56,235 nucleotides of DNA from an uncultured Anaerolineales bacterium (GTDB lineage Bacteria; Chloroflexota; Anaerolineae; Anaerolineales; UBA4823): positions 1-56,235 of the forward strand of contig CALFWB010000075.1 in the NCBI GenBank assembly GCA_937928795.1. Reading direction: 5' to 3'. Below the pieces are notes generated by a model. The model worked only from the letters and a program-made list of their open reading frames with translations. It was not told where the DNA came from and did not search any database. This document shows positions 18,956 through 27,009 of this stretch, piece after piece. Each line of letters starts with the position of its first letter. Positions within the stretch are counted from its first letter, which is position 1. Position numbers and translations under genes: made by a program.

Positions 18956-19225
18956 ATGATCTTGTGGTTGACGATTGGATTGTTGATTGCAGCGGTTCTC
19001 TTATGTCTTTATCGGGTCGCACGTGGCCCGAGCTTACCCGATCGAGTGGTGGGTTTGGATTTGCTTTCTTCGGTGACAGTTGGCTTTATCGCCGTTTATG
19101 CAGTTGTCAGCGGGGAAATCATCTACATTGATGTTGCGACCGTATTAGCCCTCATTGCTTTTCTCGGAACGGTGGCATTTGCTTATTTTATTGAAAAAGG
19201 AGGTATGCCATGGCGCAAAACCTAA
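18956..19225 (+). CDS. mnhF: Mrp antiporter subunit F
   Basis: 89 residues from the ATG at 18956, which has GAGGAG 8 nt upstream. An ATG two codons earlier (18950) is possible but lies too close to that site. There are three helices and the motif RVARGPSLPDRVVGLDLLS typical of MnhF/PhaF. The 3' end overlaps mnhG by 16 nt. Confidence 0.92.
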   Translation: MILWLTIGLLIAAVLLCLYRVARGPSLPDRVVGLDLLSSVTVGFIAVYAVVSGEIIYIDVATVLALIAFLGTVAFAYFIEKGGMPWRKT

Positions 19226-19602
19226 GTGCTTTGCTCATTTTGTTGGGGGCGTTATTTATGTTCATTGCTGCTTTAGGGGTCGCGCGCATGCCCGATTTGT
19301 TCACGCGTATGCATAGTAGTACAAAGTCGGCGACGTTAGGGGTGGGGTTGATCATGTTAGGCGCTGCCCTCCATTTTGGAGAAATTGGCATGACGATGCG
19401 CGTGGTGGCGATTATTGTCTTTGTGTTCCTGACTGCACCCGTAGCCGCCCACATGCTGGGGAGAGCTGCTTACTTTGCTGGCGTACCCTTATGGGAAGGA
19501 ACCCTAAGCGATGCTTTGCGGGGGCATTACGATCGCCGCACGCATCGCTTGCTCAGCGATGAAAAGGTGGATGAAACCTCTGCAGGAGATTTAGCTGTAT
19601 GA
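19210..19602 (+). CDS. mnhG: Mrp antiporter subunit G
   Basis: 130 residues, three helices. The motif ARMPDLFTRMHSSTKSATLG near residues 27-46 is the MnhG signature. A hydrophilic C-terminal tail of about 30 residues extends beyond the minimal family length. The start overlaps mnhF, and the stop overlaps the next gene by 4 nt (ATGA). The operon is therefore a complete A-G set in the usual order. Confidence 0.92.
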   Translation: MAQNLSALLILLGALFMFIAALGVARMPDLFTRMHSSTKSATLGVGLIMLGAALHFGEIGMTMRVVAIIVFVFLTAPVAAHMLGRAAYFAGVPLWEGTLSDALRGHYDRRTHRLLSDEKVDETSAGDLAV

Positions 19603-20525
19603 ATGCCTTTACAGATGTGATGGTCATCCTTGCAAGCATTGTCGGCCTATGGGGAGGTGCCGTTTGGATTGTTGAATCAGCCGTACGGATCGCCAAACGC
19701 TTGGGCTTATCCGAGCTGATCATCGGCTTGACGGTGGTCGCTATGGGCACCTCGGCGCCGGAATTTGCGGTTACGGTTGGGGCTGCCTTACAAGGGCAAG
19801 GGGATATTTCAGTTGGCAATGTAATCGGTTCAAATATCTTTAATTTGGGCTTCATCCTTGGCGGCGTGGCGATCGTGCGGGCGATCTGCACGACAAAAAC
19901 GATGGTGGTACGGGATGGAGGAATGCTAATTGTCACCTCTCTTCTGCTGCTTTTGTTTTTGTGGGATCATCAAATGAGCCGTCTGGAAGGCGGCATTCTG
20001 ATGGCGTTTCTGGTTTTCTATTTAGGGTATTTGATTTGGAAAAAAGAGCCGATTGAGGATGAGGTACCCAAAGGAGATTTCCATTGGTGGGACGTTCCTC
20101 GCTTGGCGGCTGGAATTGCGTTGGTTGTTGGTAGCGGACACTTTTTGGTCGAAAGCGCTGTGCATTTGGCGCGTTTGTTTCATGTATCGGAATGGGTGAT
20201 TGGGGTGACAATTGTAGCTGCAGGGACTTCTGCGCCGGAATTTGCTACCTCTCTGATCGCTGTCTTGCGCGGCCGACATGGGGTTTCTGCCGGCAATCTA
20301 ATCGGAAGTGATCTGTTTAATCTCTTAGGGGTTTTGGGCTTGGCAGCCGTGATTCAGCCGATGAAGGTAGATGCCAGCGCCGTGAGCAGCATTCTGGTCT
20401 TAGTGGGTATGGTTGTCTTAGTGGTTGTCTTTCTAATGCGCACCGGCTGGCAAATCTCCCGCTGGGAAGGGGCTCTGCTTGTCTCAATCAATGTCGTGCG
20501 CTGGATTCTGGATTTTTTGCGCTAG
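19599..20525 (+). CDS. Calcium/sodium antiporter (YrbG-like, CaCA superfamily)
   Basis: 308 residues with about ten transmembrane helices and two inverted CaCA repeats. The alpha-1 motif GTSAPEFAVTVGAAL with GNVIGSNIFN (about 49-87) and the alpha-2 motif GTSAPEFATSLIAVL with GNLIGSDLFN (about 208-246) both carry the ion-binding acidic residues. The family exchanges Na+ for Ca2+ across the inner membrane. The ATG overlaps the mnhG stop by 4 nt, so it is translationally coupled to the Mrp operon. As an inference, Mrp-driven Na+ export could sustain Ca2+ extrusion, giving a combined Na+/H+/Ca2+ homeostasis unit. Confidence 0.9.
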   Translation: MNAFTDVMVILASIVGLWGGAVWIVESAVRIAKRLGLSELIIGLTVVAMGTSAPEFAVTVGAALQGQGDISVGNVIGSNIFNLGFILGGVAIVRAICTTKTMVVRDGGMLIVTSLLLLLFLWDHQMSRLEGGILMAFLVFYLGYLIWKKEPIEDEVPKGDFHWWDVPRLAAGIALVVGSGHFLVESAVHLARLFHVSEWVIGVTIVAAGTSAPEFATSLIAVLRGRHGVSAGNLIGSDLFNLLGVLGLAAVIQPMKVDASAVSSILVLVGMVVLVVVFLMRTGWQISRWEGALLVSINVVRWILDFLR

Positions 20526-20555
20526 AAGGGTGTGACGACCGACGAGTCTCTAACC

Positions 20556-20584
20556 TTGTCAAACCAGTGAGCTTATGCTAAAAT
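20556..20584 (+). promoter_or_regulatory. Sigma-70 promoter upstream of greA
   Basis: TTGTCA (20556-20561), a 17-nt spacer and TAAAAT (20579-20584) lie about 112 bases upstream of the greA start. This leaves a 5' leader of roughly 105 nt. Confidence 0.6.
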
Positions 20585-20696
20585 AATTGCGCGGCGAAAC
20601 GGAAACGTGCAAATCTTTCCTCCGCCGCTATTCGTTTTCTATGATGCGAAACGATCGCCATGTGAATTTAATACTCTTAAGGGATAGGATATTCTC

Positions 20697-21161
20697 ATGC
20701 CGACAACATACTTGACGCGCGAAGGTTACGACAAGCTCCAAGAAGAATTGGAGTACCTCAGGACGGTCAAACGGCGCGAGGTCGCCGAACGCCTCCATGA
20801 AGCCATGGAAGGCGGTGAACTAATCGAGGATGCCGAATACGAGGCGGCTAAGAATGAGCAAGCCTTTGTTGAGGGGCGCATCCATGAATTAGAGACGATC
20901 TTGGCAAACGCGCGCATCATCGACCCAAGCCTCAGTCGCAGCGAGATTGTCCAAGTAGGCGCAAAGGTCACGATCCAAGAAGGAAGCAACGAACCTGAGA
21001 CCTATACCATTGTTGGCCCTGCGGAGGCAAACCCGCGCGAAGGGCGTATCTCCAACGAGTCGCCACTCGGGCGCGCCCTCCTTGATCATCGCATTGGCGA
21101 CGAAGTCCGCGTCGACGCGCCGGACGGACCCTTCACCGTCAAAATCTTGAAGGTGGAATAG
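20697..21161 (+). CDS. greA: Transcription elongation factor GreA
   Basis: 154 residues, the usual length. The N-terminal coiled-coil domain (about 1-78) starts with YLTREGYDKLQEELEYL. At its tip is the acidic DAEY segment (EDAEYEAAKNEQAFVEGRI) that enters the polymerase secondary channel. The C-terminal FKBP-like domain carries SPLGRALLDHRIGDEV. GreA stimulates RNA cleavage in stalled elongation complexes. It has its own promoter and a strong terminator, so it is a separate transcription unit before lysS. Confidence 0.95.
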   Translation: MPTTYLTREGYDKLQEELEYLRTVKRREVAERLHEAMEGGELIEDAEYEAAKNEQAFVEGRIHELETILANARIIDPSLSRSEIVQVGAKVTIQEGSNEPETYTIVGPAEANPREGRISNESPLGRALLDHRIGDEVRVDAPDGPFTVKILKVE

Positions 21162-21179
21162 GGTTGGGGCATCCAGAAC

Positions 21180-21214
21180 GCCCCGCGTCTTGGGTTTGGC
21201 GCGGGGCTTTTTTT
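21180..21214 (+). terminator. Rho-independent terminator after greA
   Basis: GCCCCGCG (21180-21187) pairs perfectly with CGCGGGGC (21200-21207) across a 12-nt loop and is followed directly by seven T residues (21208-21214). Confidence 0.9.
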
Positions 21215-21236
21215 AACTCAACATCGAGGTGCAATT

Positions 21237-22760
21237 ATGCCTGCTGAATATACCAATTTAGAGAAAATCCGTTTAGAGAAATTGGAAACCCTCAAGAAAC
21301 GAGGCGTTGAACCCTATCCAACCCGTGCTCAGCGCACGCATACGAGCCGTCAAGCGGTTGCAGCCTTTGAGGAAGCCGAGGAAAAAGGCTCCGTCCAGCC
21401 GGTTCAAGCCATTGTCGCCGGCCGCATCCGCTCGATGCGCGTGATGGGGAAGATCACTTTTGCCCATATCGAGGACGGTGAAGGGCGTCTTCAATTGTTC
21501 CTGCGCGCCGATGAGATCGGCCGAGATGCCTTAGAGATTTTCAACCGCGATTTGGACATCGGCGATTTTGTTCAGGCCAAGGGCGAAATGTTCCGTACCA
21601 AAGCGGGCGAAGTTACGTTGAAAGTTCAGGAATATCGCTTGTTGGCAAAGTCAATCACACCCCTGCCGGCTGCAAAGGATGAAGTGATTGACGGTCAAGT
21701 TGTCCGCCATACGGTTTTGGCTGATCCAGAGATGCGCTATCGCCAACGTTATGCAGATTTGGCAGTCAACCCAGAAGTGCGTCAAATATTCCGCACACGG
21801 GCTGCCATTGTGCGGGCTTTGCGAGAATATTTAGACGGCTTAGGTTTTTTAGAAGTGGAAACCCCGATTTTGCAGCCGATCTACGGTGGTGCTGCAGCCC
21901 GACCGTTCACCACCTATCATAATCAGTTGAAACAAACCCTTTATTTGCGCATCTCCTTCGAGCTTTACTTGAAACGCTTACTGGTTGGTAATTTGGAGCG
22001 CGTGTATGAGATAGGGCGCGACTTTCGGAATGAAGGGGTCGATCGCACGCATAACCCCGAGTTCACCCAATTGGAGTTCTATTGCGCCTACGCAGATTAT
22101 CTGCAGGTGATGGAAATGACCGAACAGATGATTGCCTACGTTGCTGACAAAGTGTTGGGAAAACGCCAATTCACTTACCAGGGGAATACCATCGATGTGA
22201 ATCCACCTTGGCGGCGACTGGAACTGCGCCAAGGGTTGTTTGAAGTAACCGGCATCGACATTCAAGCTTGTCCGACCACGGCTGATCTGCAACGGGCAAT
22301 GCGTGAAAGAGGTCTGCCTTATGACCCAAACGCCCCGCGCGGCAAGCTGATTGACGGGCTGATCGGTGATTACTTAGAGCCTACTCTCGTTCAACCCACT
22401 TTTCTCTATGATTACCCGCGCGATATATCCCCCTTAGCCAAAAGTAAACCCGGCGATCCACAAACGGTCGAGCGCTTTGAGGGATTCATCGCCGGCATGG
22501 AATTGTGCAATGCTTTTACCGAACTCAACGATCCTCTGGATCAAGAACAACGCTTCTTAGAAATGGGGCGTGACTATGACGCAGAAGACGAGCAACGCCA
22601 TCCGATGGATGAAGATTACTTGCGCGCCATGCGCTACGGTATGCCCCCGAACGGTGGATTTGGGATGGGGATTGACCGTCTGACCATGCTATTGACCGAT
22701 TCGCCCAACATTCGTGAGGTGATCCTGTTCCCACACCTGCGCGAACGGGAAGGCGAATAG
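21237..22760 (+). CDS. lysS: Lysyl-tRNA synthetase, class II
   Basis: 507 residues, a normal length for bacterial class II LysRS. An N-terminal OB-fold anticodon domain (about 55-165) is followed by the class II catalytic domain. Motif 1 is near GFLEVETPILQP, motif 2 is VYEIGRDFRNEGVDRTHNPEFTQLE (near 255-280), and motif 3 is GMGIDRLTMLLTDS near the C-terminus. It charges tRNA-Lys in the cytoplasm. It starts 22 nt after the greA terminator. No promoter was found in that gap, so expression may rely on partial read-through. Confidence 0.95.
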   Translation: MPAEYTNLEKIRLEKLETLKKRGVEPYPTRAQRTHTSRQAVAAFEEAEEKGSVQPVQAIVAGRIRSMRVMGKITFAHIEDGEGRLQLFLRADEIGRDALEIFNRDLDIGDFVQAKGEMFRTKAGEVTLKVQEYRLLAKSITPLPAAKDEVIDGQVVRHTVLADPEMRYRQRYADLAVNPEVRQIFRTRAAIVRALREYLDGLGFLEVETPILQPIYGGAAARPFTTYHNQLKQTLYLRISFELYLKRLLVGNLERVYEIGRDFRNEGVDRTHNPEFTQLEFYCAYADYLQVMEMTEQMIAYVADKVLGKRQFTYQGNTIDVNPPWRRLELRQGLFEVTGIDIQACPTTADLQRAMRERGLPYDPNAPRGKLIDGLIGDYLEPTLVQPTFLYDYPRDISPLAKSKPGDPQTVERFEGFIAGMELCNAFTELNDPLDQEQRFLEMGRDYDAEDEQRHPMDEDYLRAMRYGMPPNGGFGMGIDRLTMLLTDSPNIREVILFPHLREREGE

Positions 22761-22763
22761 TGC

Positions 22764-22791
22764 TTGACAGCCAGAGCGGGTTGGGTATAAT
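22764..22791 (+). promoter_or_regulatory. Consensus sigma-70 promoter of the serS T-box unit
   Basis: TTGACA (22764-22769) and TATAAT (22786-22791) are both perfect and are separated by 16 nt. The -35 starts only 3 bases after the lysS stop codon. Transcription should begin near 22798. Confidence 0.85.
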
Positions 22792-22796
22792 CTCTT

Positions 22797-23093
22797 GTAG
22801 ACAAGAGCAAAGGCGTACGCGGAGACAAGTAACCGTTTGCCTGCGGACAGAGAGCTGCCGGGCGGTGCAAGGCAGTTGTAGGAGGCGGTGAACTCCAATC
22901 CGCTGGTCAATCCGACCCGCTGACCTCGCAGGGAGGCTGCCGCTGGGAAGGGGTTCAGCCTCGTAAGAGGGAACGGAAAAGCCCGTTAAAGCTTTGAATG
23001 AGGCCGCATCCCCGAGCATCGTCTCTGGGGAGGATGGCAAAAGCAGGTGGCACCACGAGCACCCCCTCGTCCTGCAACGGAGGGGGTGCTTTT
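22797..23093 (+). ncRNA. T-box riboswitch (serine, UCC specifier) controlling serS
   Basis: The leader shows the T-box layout. The distal stem I motif AGAGAGCTGCCGGGCGGTG (about 22852-22870) is followed by GTGAACTCCAAT, in which TCC (22894-22896) sits in the specifier position; UCC is a serine codon, matching the downstream serS. The T-box sequence AGGTGGCACCACG lies near 23045-23057. It overlaps the base of a terminator with an 11-bp stem (23058-23068 with 23080-23090) and a short T tract to 23093. By family knowledge, uncharged tRNA-Ser binds specifier and T-box to stabilise the antiterminator and allow serS transcription. Confidence 0.92.
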
Positions 23094-23127
23094 CGTTATC
23101 CTAACCAATTCGGAGGAGCAAAAAACC

Positions 23128-24411
23128 ATGATTGACTTGAACCTGTTGCGTGAGCAACCCGAGGTGGTGCGTGAGGCAATGCGCAATCGCCAATTAGACC
23201 CGGCTCCCGTCGATGAGGTGTTACAGTTAGACACTCGGCGGCGAGCTTTGATTCAAGAAGTGGAAGCCCTCAAGGCGGAGAGAAACGCCGTTTCCAAAGA
23301 GATCGGCAAAATCAGAGACCCCGCTGAAAGACAAGCCAAAATCGAAGCCATGAAACAAGTGGGTGACAGAATCGCCGAGCTGGATGAGCAATTACGCACC
23401 GTGGAGAACCAACTCCAGAATGTTCTTGCCACCATTCCCAATTTACCTGACCCACGCACACCGCTAGGGAAGGATGAGAGCGAGAACGTAGTGCTAAAAA
23501 CTGTGGGCGAGTTGCCCAATTTCAACAACGCATTTGAACCTCAACCGCATTGGGATTTGGGGGTCAAGTTGGGCATTCTCAACTTTGAGCAAGGGGTTAA
23601 GATCACAGGGTCGCGCTTTTATGTCCTGAGTGGTCTAGGCGCCCGTTTACAGCGGGCTCTGATCGCCTTCATGCTCGATCTACATGCCAAACAGGGATAT
23701 TTGGAGAAATATCCTCCCTTCATGGTCAAGGGGCAAACGCTCTTCGGCGCCGGGCAGTTGCCCAAGTTTCAAGATAACCTCTACCGCGATCACGAAGAGG
23801 ACTTGTGGATGGTGCCGACTGCGGAGGTTCCTTTGACGGGCTTGCACATGGACGAGATTCTCGATGAGAGCACCTTGCCACGCCGCTACACGGCTTATAC
23901 GCCGTGCTTCCGCCGTGAGAAGATGAGCGCCGGGCGAGATGTGCGCGGTATCAAACGTGGTCATCAGTTCGATAAAGTGGAAATGTATATTTTCTGCAAG
24001 CCCGAGGACTCCGACCATGAATTAGAGAAAATGCGCCAAGATGCCGAAGAAACTTGTGCGCTTTTAGGCTTACCCTATCGGGTCAAACAACTCTGCAGCG
24101 GAGATTTGGGCTTTGGCTCGGCGATTACCTATGATATTGAGGTCTGGGCAGCGGGTTGTGGTGAATGGCTGGAAGTCTCTTCGGTATCGAATGTGACCGA
24201 TTTTCAAGCGCGGCGGGCAAATATCAAATATCGCCCGGCCGATGGCGGAAAAGCACGCTTTGTGCACACCTTGAATGGCTCTGGCTTGGGCTTGCCGCGC
24301 ACGCTGATTGCCGTGATGGAAAATTATCAACAAGCGGATGGCAGTATTCTTGTCCCTGAAGCCCTACGACCGTGGATGGGAGGAGTGGAAGTCATTCGGG
24401 GTGAAATTTAG
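23128..24411 (+). CDS. serS: Seryl-tRNA synthetase
   Basis: 427 residues from the ATG at 23128, with GGAGGAG upstream. An upstream in-frame extension would run into the T-box terminator and is rejected. The N-terminal antiparallel coiled coil (about 1-110) is the tRNA-Ser-binding arm. The class II core has motif 2 in [17 protein letters not shown] and motif 3 in [20 protein letters not shown]. It charges serine onto tRNA-Ser and tRNA-Sec. Expression is governed by the serine-specific T-box. Confidence 0.96.
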   Translation: MIDLNLLREQPEVVREAMRNRQLDPAPVDEVLQLDTRRRALIQEVEALKAERNAVSKEIGKIRDPAERQAKIEAMKQVGDRIAELDEQLRTVENQLQNVLATIPNLPDPRTPLGKDESENVVLKTVGELPNFNNAFEPQPHWDLGVKLGILNFEQGVKITGSRFYVLSGLGARLQRALIAFMLDLHAKQGYLEKYPPFMVKGQTLFGAGQLPKFQDNLYRDHEEDLWMVPTAEVPLTGLHMDEILDESTLPRRYTAYTPCFRREKMSAGRDVRGIKRGHQFDKVEMYIFCKPEDSDHELEKMRQDAEETCALLGLPYRVKQLCSGDLGFGSAITYDIEVWAAGCGEWLEVSSVSNVTDFQARRANIKYRPADGGKARFVHTLNGSGLGLPRTLIAVMENYQQADGSILVPEALRPWMGGVEVIRGEI

Positions 24412-24425
24412 TTAGGGAATGGGTT

Positions 24426-24923
24426 ATGGAATCTTGGCTGGAGACCTCGATCTTTTGGGTGACCCAAATTGTCATGCTCATCGGCTTGCTGGGCTTGATC
24501 GTGCCAATTTTCCCCGGCTTGGTGGTGATGTGGTTGGCGGGCTTGGGATATGGGGTTGTGCAAGGTTTCACGTCGCTTGGGTGGGTGATTTTTGCCTTGC
24601 TAAGCGTTTTGATGCTAGTGGGGACGGTGATCGACAATATCCTGATGGGGGCTGGCGCAAAGAAGGGCGGTGCCTCTTGGAGCGGAATTGGGATTGCCCT
24701 CCTTGCTGGTCTGATCGGTACCCTTGTTTTTCCTCCGCTGGGCGGCATCGTTGCTGCGCCCTTAGCGGTTCTTCTCTTTGAATATTTCCGCCAGAAAGAC
24801 TGGCAAAAGGCATGGGCAGCCCTGCGCGGGCTTGCACTTGGCTGGGGGTTGAGCTTTTTGGCGCGCTTTGCCATCGGTTTGGGGATAATGGGCTTGTGGT
24901 GGCTGTGGGTGTGGAAGGGTTAG
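24426..24923 (+). CDS. DUF456 family membrane protein
   Basis: 165 residues with four to five hydrophobic helices (about 12-35, 38-72, 85-115 and 135-160). The glycine/proline-rich motif GLLGLIVPIFPGLVVMWLA is characteristic of DUF456 (PF04306). Function is unknown. It follows serS by 14 nt and is probably co-transcribed. Its last ~130 bases recur in decayed form at 25681-25810, on the far side of the toxin-antitoxin pair. Confidence 0.82.
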   Translation: MESWLETSIFWVTQIVMLIGLLGLIVPIFPGLVVMWLAGLGYGVVQGFTSLGWVIFALLSVLMLVGTVIDNILMGAGAKKGGASWSGIGIALLAGLIGTLVFPPLGGIVAAPLAVLLFEYFRQKDWQKAWAALRGLALGWGLSFLARFAIGLGIMGLWWLWVWKG

Positions 24924-24933
24924 CTACTGAGAC

Positions 24934-24985
24934 TTGACAGTTTGCGGTCTTGGTGTATGATTAAACTAGTCTAAGACCGGTCTAA
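24934..24985 (+). promoter_or_regulatory. Promoter and operator of the vapBC-type module
   Basis: TTGACA (24934-24939), a 16-nt spacer and TATGAT (24956-24961) form a strong promoter. Just past the expected start is the perfect palindrome AGACCGGTCT (24974-24983), overlapping a direct repeat of GTCTAA (24969-24974 and 24980-24985, 11 bp apart). This placement fits autorepression by the antitoxin or toxin-antitoxin complex. Confidence 0.7.
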
Positions 24986-24996
24986 ATGAGGCGAAA

Positions 24997-25233
24997 ATGT
25001 CCTATATTAGTGCCTACGAAGCCAAAACCCGTTTTGCAGAGTTGATCCGGCGCGTGCGCCGTGGTGAACGCATTACCATTACGCACCATGGTGTCCCGGT
25101 TGCTGAGATGGTGCCCATAGGTCCTCAGTCTACGGCACCCATCTCGGAGACCATTGCGGAAATCAAGGCTATGCGGCGCGGACGGTCTCTAGGCTGTGCC
25201 GTCAAAGACCTCATCGAAGAAGGTCGACAATGA
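24997..25233 (+). CDS. Phd/YefM-type antitoxin of a VapBC-like pair
   Basis: 78 residues. The N-terminal half is the Phd/YefM DNA-binding fold (ISAYEAKTRFAELIRRVRRGE, then ITITHHGVPVAEMVP). The C-terminal half is charged and presumably wraps the toxin. The stop overlaps the PIN-toxin start by 4 nt, the usual arrangement. The palindrome in its leader is the expected operator. By family knowledge it neutralises the toxin and represses the operon. Confidence 0.88.
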   Translation: MSYISAYEAKTRFAELIRRVRRGERITITHHGVPVAEMVPIGPQSTAPISETIAEIKAMRRGRSLGCAVKDLIEEGRQ

Positions 25234-25652
25234 ATGGTCGTTTTGTTTTGGATGCGTCAATCACGCTGGCTTGGTGCTTTGATGATGAAACAAATGCGTG
25301 GGCGTTGAAGGTGCTCGATCTTTTGGAAGAAGGGGAAGCGGTTGTTCCTGCCCTGTGGACATTCGAGGTGGGAAATGCCTTGATCGGTGCTGAGCAAAGG
25401 GGACGATTGACGCAAGCCGAAACCCATCATTTTCTAAGCCTCCTGCGGCGCTTACCCATTCGTGTAGAAGAAGTACCTCAGCCGATTGCTTGGGGGGAGG
25501 TGTTAAACCTTGCTAGGCTTTACCATCTCTCCACGTATGATGCTGCCTATCTGGAGTTAGCTATGCGCCATAATCTGCCTATAGCGACTCTGGATGATGC
25601 CTTGCGTCAGGCAGCCGCCCAATGTCAGGTGAGGGCTTTACAGGCAGGATAA
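25230..25652 (+). CDS. VapC-like PIN-domain ribonuclease toxin
   Basis: 140 residues of the PIN family. The acidic catalytic residues are all present: D8 (FVLDAS), E46 (WTFEVGNAL), D104 (STYDAAYLELA) and D122/D123 (IATLDDAL). Such toxins cleave RNA, often tRNA, in a Mg2+-dependent way. The start overlaps the antitoxin stop (ATGA). The active site looks intact, so the module is probably functional. Confidence 0.9.
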   Translation: MNGRFVLDASITLAWCFDDETNAWALKVLDLLEEGEAVVPALWTFEVGNALIGAEQRGRLTQAETHHFLSLLRRLPIRVEEVPQPIAWGEVLNLARLYHLSTYDAAYLELAMRHNLPIATLDDALRQAAAQCQVRALQAG

Positions 25653-25680
25653 TCACTGGTTGTTGTCCTAGAAAAACGTT

Positions 25681-25810
25681 GCCAAAAAGGGGGCAAAAGG
25701 CTGGAAAAGCCTAAGCGGGCTTGCTCTTTGAGCTCTGGGGGTTGAGCTTTTTGGTGCACTTTGTGAGCGGTTTGGAGATGATGGGCTTTTGGTGGCTGTG
25801 GAAGGGTTAG
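25681..25810 (+). pseudogene. Decayed duplicate of the DUF456 gene 3' end
   Basis: This stretch aligns by eye with 24791-24923, the C-terminal third of the DUF456 gene. Near-identical blocks include GGGGGTTGAGCTTTTTGG and GGTGGCTGTGGAAGGGTTAG, with small insertions and deletions and frame breaks between them. The similarity continues past the stop codon to TTTGACA, matching the -35 region at 24934. It has no start codon and cannot encode the protein. With the intact gene it brackets the toxin-antitoxin pair. Confidence 0.75.
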
Positions 25811-25813
25811 TGG

Positions 25814-26389
25814 TTACGGTTTGACATAGGTAATACCCACTCCCATACGGTCTAACCCTTCGGTTGCCCAATACTCCATAAAGGTCGATTCTTCACCGAG
25901 CACAGAATACAAGATGGGAATGGCGCGCGGGTCACCGATTAAGGCAAGGGCGCGCACTGCCTCTAAGCGCGCAGTAGGGTTACCGTTTTGCACCGTTAGG
26001 ATCAAATCGGGCACTGCTTGATGCCCGACGGCAATCAGGGCATCGGCAGCCAAGCGCGAGAGGAGTTTATCTGAGCTCGCCAATGCCTCTAATAAAGAGG
26101 GCACGGCATCGAAGGTGGGTTGGTGGCGTAACCCCAATGCAGCACACTGGCGTACATTGATGTCAGGGTCTCTGAGCGCTTCGATCAGGGCAGCTTTCGA
26201 ACGAGGCGATGGGATTTGAGCCAAGGTGCGCAGTGCCCACCAGCGTTGGTCGCGATCGGCGGATTGGGCTAATTCGAGTAAAGGCGGCAGCGCTTGCTCA
26301 CCGAATTTTGCCAGAGCCAGCGCCGCTTGTTCTGCTGTTTCGTCCTCTCCGCCGATCAGTTGTTGGATGAGCGAGTCGAACGCTGACAT
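25814..26389 (-). CDS. HEAT-repeat (PBS lyase-like) protein
   Basis: 191 residues from the ATG at 26389, one base after the stop of the Trm112-like gene. It contains about five HEAT-like helical repeats (for example ALIEALRDPDINVRQCAALGL and LEAVRALALIGDPRAIPIL). These form a solenoid used for protein-protein contacts. A longer in-frame start at 26458 would overlap the upstream gene heavily and is rejected. Function is unknown. The C-terminal tail ends beside the DUF456 pseudogene, so its last residues may have been altered by that rearrangement. Confidence 0.8.
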   Translation of the reverse strand: MSAFDSLIQQLIGGEDETAEQAALALAKFGEQALPPLLELAQSADRDQRWWALRTLAQIPSPRSKAALIEALRDPDINVRQCAALGLRHQPTFDAVPSLLEALASSDKLLSRLAADALIAVGHQAVPDLILTVQNGNPTARLEAVRALALIGDPRAIPILYSVLGEESTFMEYWATEGLDRMGVGITYVKP

Positions 26390-26390
26390 G

Positions 26391-26609
26391 CTAATCGGCT
26401 GGCGGTGGAACCGGCAGTTGCTCCTTCGGCACGTTGATCCACTTATCCCCTTCGTCAATCAGCATGATGGGAATATCTTCTTTGATCGGGTATTTCCTTC
26501 CGCAATCGGAGCAAACCAGCCAGCTTTCGCGATAGTATTCCAGCGGGTGATCAACAGTATGAACACACACCGGACAGCGCAGGATTTCGAGCAAGTCTTG
26601 GGCAACCAT
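26391..26609 (-). CDS. Trm112-like zinc-ribbon protein
   Basis: 72 residues. Two cysteine pairs (CPVC near 12-15 and CSDC near 33-36) and the segment GRKYPIKEDIPIMLIDE match the Trm112/YcaR family. These small proteins activate methyltransferases or act as accessory zinc ribbons; the partner here is unknown. It is co-directional with the HEAT gene, 1 nt apart. Confidence 0.85.
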   Translation of the reverse strand: MVAQDLLEILRCPVCVHTVDHPLEYYRESWLVCSDCGRKYPIKEDIPIMLIDEGDKWINVPKEQLPVPPPAD

Positions 26610-26696
26610 TCAAAACCTCCGTTGGTTTTCTGATTCAGTTTGAGTGCAGGTCATTATACAAGAAAGGGATTAAAATCACAACCGCTGTGACAAAGA

Positions 26697-27003
26697 GTGA
26701 CTGTTTCAAAAATGGTAAAAATGGGGTTTCATAGCATTACCTGGGGCGATTTCTGAAAGGTGACTATCATCTTGTAGATGACAGTCACCTGCTGGCGAAA
26801 GCGCCGATCGCTGAGAGCGTAGAGCGGGGTTACAAACGCCCACAGTCTGCACTGAACGTCAGCCGCTTGATTGCTGATGGTGGCAATCACTTGGTTCAAG
26901 GCTTGGATTTATCCGATTTGGTGGCGTGAGCTCAAGGGGAAGCGCACCAGTTGCCTACTCAAGCGCCTTGGGGATAACGATTTACCCATTTTGAAACAGT
27001 CAC
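26697..27003. mobile_element. MITE-like element with 23-bp terminal inverted repeats
   Basis: The ends at 26697-26719 and 26981-27003 are inverted copies beginning GTGACTGTTTCAAAA, matching at 21 of 23 positions. The 307-bp interior holds no intact transposase. It does contain broken frames on both strands and an internal 15-bp hairpin (26758-26790). Size and structure fit a miniature inverted-repeat element derived from an insertion sequence. No clear target-site duplication was seen, and I cannot assign an IS family. Confidence 0.65.
26758..26790. repeat. Long hairpin inside the MITE-like element
   Basis: AGGTGACT-A-TCATCT (26758-26772) pairs with AGATGA-C-AGTCACCT (26776-26790), with one mismatch and a 3-nt loop. 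No T-run follows on either strand. Confidence 0.6.
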
Positions 27004-27009
27004 GCATTC

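Noticed and set aside
26729-27007. Minus-strand frame of 93 codons across the MITE-like element
   Set aside because: It reads plausibly but has an in-frame TAA at codon 33 (26909-26911). The opposite strand also reads openly, and no ribosome site is present. Treated as a relic within the element.
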